From: Runella salmonicolor
Lineage (GTDB): Bacteria; Bacteroidota; Bacteroidia; Cytophagales; Spirosomataceae
Direction of reading: 5' to 3'
NCBI RefSeq assembly: GCF_024158025.1
Contig: NZ_JAMZEL010000003.1
Span: forward strand, 62,001-126,000
DNA: 64,000 nucleotides
Within the stretch, counting starts at the first letter, position 1; each line of letters starts with the position of its first letter. Shown in pieces: positions 60,064 to 64,000 of the stretch. The notes beneath the pieces were generated by a model. It was not told where the DNA came from, did not search any database, and saw only the letters and a program-made list of their open reading frames with translations. A program made the position numbers and the translations under genes.

Positions 60064-60660
60064 TTAGTGGCGTACTATCTTATGGTCCAAAAGCTCTAGT
60101 TCACCTAGAGCTGCTAGACGTAATACTTTTTTTATAACAGTCTCTACTCTCAAACCTGTCATATCGGCAATGGCCTGTCGGGTAAAAGGGACTTCATAGC
60201 ACGGGGTAGCCCGGGGGGCTTTATCCTTGAAATAATCAATGATGGTCAAAATCCTTTTTTCAGGATTTTGGGTATTCATGGCGTTGAGTAGTTTGGTCTT
60301 GTGAAAAAGCCTGATGGCTAGCATTTTAGTGAATTCAAAATGAACCCCGGGATTGTCGCGTAATAACCTTAAATAATCAGCTTTTTTTAGTACCCAAATT
60401 TTACAATTGGTGATGGCTTTGGCATTGGCTGGGTAGCAGAAGCCCGCGATTAGGGGAGGTTCGCCAAAACTTTCACCGTGCGAAAACAACCCTTGGATAT
60501 AATCATTGTTTTCTCCAGCATTAAACAATTTAACACTGCCTTCTTCTACTTGAAAATAGAAATGAGCGGGCCAGCTTTCGTGAAATACGTATTCGCCTTT
60601 TGCAAAGCGATTAAGTGAAGCACCATATTGCTGTAGTAGAGAAGACGGTATCACTGTCAT
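60064..60660 (-). CDS. Crp/Fnr family transcription regulator
   Basis: A 198-residue regulator with a cyclic-nucleotide-like sensor domain (about 20-125: GEYVFHESWPAHFYFQVEEG, GESFGEPPLIAG), a dimer helix and a winged-helix DNA-binding domain (about 150-198). The HTH reads TRQAIADMTGLRVETVIKKV; the recognition helix V-E-T-V-I-K resembles the Fnr type. No Cys cluster for an iron-sulfur centre is present, so it may respond to NO or a nucleotide. It stands alone upstream of the nos operon and is the obvious candidate regulator. Confidence 0.9.
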   Translation of the reverse strand: MTVIPSSLLQQYGASLNRFAKGEYVFHESWPAHFYFQVEEGSVKLFNAGENNDYIQGLFSHGESFGEPPLIAGFCYPANAKAITNCKIWVLKKADYLRLLRDNPGVHFEFTKMLAIRLFHKTKLLNAMNTQNPEKRILTIIDYFKDKAPRATPCYEVPFTRQAIADMTGLRVETVIKKVLRLAALGELELLDHKIVRH

Positions 60661-60885
60661 AACGGTATTGAGTAGTATATTTTACGAAAAATGAGTATAT
60701 ATACTAAGTATAGCTATGACTTATGTCAGTTGTTTGTCCTTTAGACGCTACTTCGGTTTTATAAATTCTGTGATGGAGAAGTTGGCACTCAAACAATCAG
60801 AAAGTCGGTTTATTTTGGAAAACACAACCCTTAAGATTTACGTTTTGCAGTTTTTGATAGGCTATCACCTCCATGAATTCGGGTA

Positions 60886-60921
60886 CTTCTTTGGGTCTTG
60901 AAACCACAAAACCCAAAGAAG
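60886..60921. terminator. Hairpin downstream of the FecA-like receptor
   Basis: CTTCTTTGGGT (60886-60896) and ACCCAAAGAAG (60911-60921) form an 11-bp stem, just below the receptor stop codon on the minus strand. There is no T-run, so the role as a terminator is uncertain. The spacer 60661-60931 contains no gene that I can support. Confidence 0.5.
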
Positions 60922-60931
60922 CACCATTCAA

Positions 60932-63361
60932 TTAAAACTTAACTCCTGCCGAAACATAGAACGTACGACCGTCGGCAGGCATTAAGCCTGGGCCTGGGTA
61001 ACCACCCGCGCGTCGGGTAAAGTAGCGCTCGTCAGTTAGGTTATTCACCCCAGCTTTTAGGTTATAGTGTTTCAAAAATTTGAAACTTGCCGAAATATCT
61101 TGTACCGTATAAGCGGGAATCACTCCCGTAGTAGCGGCAGAATTGGCTGCTTCTGTATTTGAAGCATCGGCGTAAGCTTTGCCAATATCGCTCAATTGCC
61201 AAGTTACCGAAAAACCTTTTTTGTTGTATGTTACGCCAAAACGGTTGATTTTTCGGGGGGCGTTTTCTACCCTTTTTCCTGAAAGATTTCCTTCTACTAC
61301 CTGCCCATTGACCACCGAAGTAGTTTTAAAATTACGGTAGGTTGCATCAATGTAAGCTACCGAAGCAAACACGCTTACATAACCTATTTTAGATTTTTTA
61401 AAGAATGCAGTTACGGGGTCAAACTCTACATATCCCTCAAAACCTTGACTCACTGATCGGCCCAAATTTGTACGGAATTGATAACGTTGATTTTCTGCGT
61501 TTGTTTGTGTGATGGTCCCTATGCGATTACCATAGTTTACGTAGAAATAATCAACATCAAAGTTTAAATAATTGCCTACTTTTCCGCGATACCCGAAGTC
61601 AAAATTATACCCACGGGCATCTTTTAAGTTTTCATCAATAATATCTGTAGTAGCGGGTGGTGTCAGGTCAGAAATCAGAACTGGGCGATACGCCTGCGAA
61701 ATGTTTGAGTAAAACTCTGTTTGTGGGGTAATATGGTACTCGAGCCCACCGCCAAAAATCATAAAACTACGATTACGAGTGATGGGGCTCAGCAAAGTTG
61801 GGTTGCCATTGGTAAGGCCAAATTGGCCTTCCATTGTAGAAGTAATATTTTCTACTCTCGCACCCAAAGTCATTAAAAATTTGTTGTTAAATCTGAAAAT
61901 ATTCTCCACAAAAGCCGCTTGATTGGTATTCGTAAAATCTAAATCTCTCGGATAGACCCCTTCCGAAAGGTCAAAATCCATCGTTGTTTTGCTGGTGCCT
62001 CTTCCTTGTTGTTTACGGTCAATGTGGCCACGGAAGTAACGCAAGCCCGTTGCCAATGTATTTTCTTTGCCGAGAAATTTATAATCACTCAAAAGCCTGA
62101 GTTCCGAGCCGAAAGTCGTATAAAAATCTCGGTCTACTTGGCGAAGAGAAGTTAAGTTATCGTCCTCAGTAATGGCTCTAACATTGCCCACACTATTACG
62201 CTCTGCGATGGTTGAAAAGGCTTTGAAACTAAGTTTAGTTTTTGGACTAAAAATATACTCAGCGTTTATACTCGGAATAAACCAGGGCGTGCTGAACCAA
62301 TTTCTCGAACGCAAACTCTGACGAGAATCTTGGGCAAACTGCGCATCCGTCAAACCGCCCGCCTGCTGGATTTCGGTCATCATATATGTGGCTTCAACGC
62401 CAACCTTCAGTTTGTTTGATATGGCATAGCTCAACTCAAGGTGAGCATGATCGGTATCAAAACGGCTATTTTGACGCCAGCCATTTCCCATACGCTTCTG
62501 ATAATAAGCCGTATAACTTAAACGGCCCTCGGTACCACCGATGTAATTAAATGTACTGAAAAGCCCATTGCTTCCCGTAGTATTCTGCGACTCAACCGTA
62601 AAACGCGTAGAAATATCTGGCTTACGAAGCACGAAGTTCATCAAACCCCCAAACTGCGAGCCGTATTGAAGTGAAGAAGCTCCCCGCACGATTTCTATGC
62701 GGTCAACTACCTCCATGGGTGGGGTATAATAAGCTTCGGGATAGCCCATTGGGTCGGGAGTAATGTCGTAACCATTCATTCGTGTATTGAATTCCCAAGA
62801 GCGATTAGGGCTCAAACCACGTGATGCTACCCCAAGCTGCACACCCGAGCCGTCATTTTCCCATACCGAGATGCCTGGTGTACGGCTAAAAATCTGGCGG
62901 CTATTGTTCATTGCTAAATTGGCATTGAGGTTGTCAAGTTTTATCACCTCATTCTTCTTTGTAGCATTAATTGTATAGCCATCCACCTCAGCTAAATGTT
63001 CGTTGCCTCTTACACCTTTACTACCAGCGACTTTAACGTCTTTGAGCGTGTATATTTCCTCTTCTACGGTAAAATCTAGGGTTTTTAATTCGTTTTCTTG
63101 AAGAAATGTCGCTATTTCTTGATTTTTTAACCCAACTCCCGAAACCACTACTACGTAATTCCCAGCTTTTAATCCTTTAATGATATACTCACCGTTTGAA
63201 TTGGATTGAACCCCTCTCACTGTTCCTTTTAATGTGACATTCGCTCCGATGATGGCTTGTTGCGCTTTATCCCTAACCTTCCCTATAATCATAGTTTTCT
63301 GTCCAAAAGCGGTTACCCACACAACCAAGAGAAGTAAAATTGTACTAATTGAAGACTTCAT
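60932..63361 (-). CDS. FecA-like TonB-dependent receptor
   Basis: An 809-residue outer-membrane receptor. A signal (1-20), a carboxypeptidase-like domain (about 22-105; MIIGKVRDKAQQAIIGANVT), a plug (about 135-240; RTPGISVWENDGSGVQLG and IEIVRGASSLQYGSQFGGLM) and a long barrel that ends RTFYVSAGVKF. Plug and barrel look like Fe(III)-dicitrate or other siderophore receptors. The substrate cannot be stated from sequence. Its promoter is near-consensus, with TTTG N19 TACCTTTG. It is convergent to nothing and forms its own unit. Confidence 0.92.
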   Translation of the reverse strand: MKSSISTILLLLVVWVTAFGQKTMIIGKVRDKAQQAIIGANVTLKGTVRGVQSNSNGEYIIKGLKAGNYVVVVSGVGLKNQEIATFLQENELKTLDFTVEEEIYTLKDVKVAGSKGVRGNEHLAEVDGYTINATKKNEVIKLDNLNANLAMNNSRQIFSRTPGISVWENDGSGVQLGVASRGLSPNRSWEFNTRMNGYDITPDPMGYPEAYYTPPMEVVDRIEIVRGASSLQYGSQFGGLMNFVLRKPDISTRFTVESQNTTGSNGLFSTFNYIGGTEGRLSYTAYYQKRMGNGWRQNSRFDTDHAHLELSYAISNKLKVGVEATYMMTEIQQAGGLTDAQFAQDSRQSLRSRNWFSTPWFIPSINAEYIFSPKTKLSFKAFSTIAERNSVGNVRAITEDDNLTSLRQVDRDFYTTFGSELRLLSDYKFLGKENTLATGLRYFRGHIDRKQQGRGTSKTTMDFDLSEGVYPRDLDFTNTNQAAFVENIFRFNNKFLMTLGARVENITSTMEGQFGLTNGNPTLLSPITRNRSFMIFGGGLEYHITPQTEFYSNISQAYRPVLISDLTPPATTDIIDENLKDARGYNFDFGYRGKVGNYLNFDVDYFYVNYGNRIGTITQTNAENQRYQFRTNLGRSVSQGFEGYVEFDPVTAFFKKSKIGYVSVFASVAYIDATYRNFKTTSVVNGQVVEGNLSGKRVENAPRKINRFGVTYNKKGFSVTWQLSDIGKAYADASNTEAANSAATTGVIPAYTVQDISASFKFLKHYNLKAGVNNLTDERYFTRRAGGYPGPGLMPADGRTFYVSAGVKF

Positions 63362-63784
63362 TTTTGTATTCTTATCTTTGTTTAGACTTATTATAAATGA
63401 AGTTGCAAAGGTATAGGACAGATATTGTTGTGCAAATATTTATTTAGATTAATTTTAAATAAAATGAAGAACTAAGTTATCACTTTAAAAAGGGCCTTTT
63501 CAACGCGTTGTGCAAATCATAGAAGGGGAAGACTTAAATTCTATCTATCAAGTAGCTGAGTAGAAAAAATAAATATATTGATTTTTTCTTAAACATCTGA
63601 CTACCAGTTCAATAAAGTCTCTTCATGCAGGGCCGAGACGTCGTACTGTGATATTTAGCCCTATAACTTTTGATCAACTACGTAAGCTGACTCCTGTGTA
63701 GCAAGCAAAATTCGGGGTTCGATTGAGCCTTACAAGTGCTAGAAGTAGCATCTACGGCATCTCGGTGGCAGAAAAAATGGCCTC
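63362..63784. other. Spacer between the FecA-like receptor and the last gene
   Basis: Apart from the promoter at 63406-63436 I see no coding frame, RNA gene or repeat here. A TTCGATT near 63716 recalls a tRNA T-loop but has no cloverleaf. Confidence 0.5.
63406..63436 (-). promoter_or_regulatory. Promoter of the FecA-like receptor gene
   Basis: On the minus strand TTTG (63433-63436), a 19-bp spacer and TACCTTTG (63406-63413) match the Bacteroidota consensus exactly, 44 bp before the start codon. Confidence 0.8.
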
Positions 63785-64000
63785 TTATTTTTTTGAAGAT
63801 AATTTAGCGGAATTTTTGTGCAAACTCTGGGCTTTTCTGAGCAGGGCGGCTTTGTGTAAGGCTTCCTCTTTTTCGGTCACCAACGACCACCCGAGTTTGA
63901 AAGCAATGCAAATAAATACGCCTAACATAACGAACAGAAATAAGGGCGCTTTTACATTTGACTGATGGACAGTCGATTGAAGAACTTGGGAAATATGGAA
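63785..64000 (-). CDS. C-terminal end of a membrane protein, 5' end beyond window
   Basis: The frame is open from the window edge to TAA at 63785-63787, 71 codons. It has one transmembrane helix (APLFLFVMLGVFICIAFKLG) followed by a charged helical tail (TEKEEALHKAALLRKAQSL) and SSKK at the end. Family and start are unknown. It lies upstream of and in the same direction as the FecA-like gene, 423 bp away and with a separate promoter between. Confidence 0.6.
   Translation of the reverse strand, partial: FHISQVLQSTVHQSNVKAPLFLFVMLGVFICIAFKLGWSLVTEKEEALHKAALLRKAQSLHKNSAKLSSKK

Noticed and set aside
60064..60660. Oxygen-sensing Fnr with an iron-sulfur cluster
   Set aside because: Only scattered Cys are present, and no N-terminal Cys cluster; called generic Crp/Fnr instead.
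60716..60901. 61-codon plus-strand frame between the Crp/Fnr and FecA-like genes
   Set aside because: No signal or family features, and it runs into the hairpin downstream of the FecA-like gene; probably chance.
63690..63740. Possible tRNA gene around TTCGATT
   Set aside because: No acceptor, D or anticodon stem can be formed around the T-loop-like heptamer.
63723..63965. 80-codon plus-strand frame at the right end
   Set aside because: The opposite strand has a coherent membrane-protein C-terminus ending at 63785, which is more protein-like.

Overview
The window comes from a Bacteroidota genome, most likely order Cytophagales and near Runella or its Spirosomataceae relatives. Evidence for this is: promoters of the Bacteroidota type (TTTG, 17-20 bp, TAnnTTTG), lipoproteins and SusC/CirA-like TonB receptors with carboxypeptidase-like N-terminal domains, a type IX secretion (T9SS) sorting tail, LytTR two-component signalling, the glmS - DUF4270 - short GT5 gene order, and a clade II (Sec-exported, lipoprotein) nitrous oxide reductase. 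The genus is an inference from gene content, not a database result.

Layout. 1-3.1 kb, minus strand: the start of a type I asparaginase, TatD, and a GT2 glycosyltransferase. 3.3-7.6 kb, plus: a KirBac potassium channel, then atpZ, an AtpI-like gene and atpBEFH, ending at a strong terminator without atpA or atpG. 7.7-27.5 kb, mostly minus: ordinary chromosomal genes (pterin dehydratase, Dabb protein, glmS, DUF4270 lipoprotein, GT5 domain protein, thioesterase, THUMP-like methyltransferase, DUF4175 coiled-coil protein, penicillin acylase, a DUF2805-DUF429-DUF2256 trio, a formylglycine-generating-enzyme homologue, a MurG-like glycosyltransferase and a DinB protein). 27.6-31.6 kb, plus: a propeller sensor histidine kinase with its LytTR response regulator.

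31.7-45.5 kb, plus, is a visibly AT-rich accessory island of exported proteins: a TolB-like lipoprotein, several small beta-barrels, an ankyrin protein, an operon of unknown lipoproteins, and a 1374-residue T9SS cargo with PKD, three BACON and one hydrolase-like domain whose nucleophile position is Gly. A 178-bp MITE-like element lies inside it. 45.5-47.1 kb is a scarred junction. It holds a C-terminal gene remnant, an antitoxin with a truncated PIN-like partner, a DUF6934-like two-gene module between 45-bp direct repeats, two signal-peptide stubs and a long palindrome.

47.1-60.7 kb, almost all minus, is a denitrification and copper locus. In transcription order it has a Crp/Fnr regulator, a c-type cytochrome lipoprotein, nosZ, a membrane domain-NosL fusion, nosD, nosF, nosY, a fasciclin lipoprotein, a cupin, a Cys/His small membrane protein, a lipoprotein and a TonB receptor. 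A BNR-repeat protein with a CxCC motif follows beyond a plus-strand YoeB-type toxin-antitoxin pair. Together these genes would import copper (receptor), deliver it (NosL, NosDFY), deliver electrons (cytochrome c) and reduce N2O (NosZ). A FecA-like TonB receptor with a near-consensus promoter and a C-terminal gene fragment close the window. No tRNA, rRNA, CRISPR array or intact transposase was seen.
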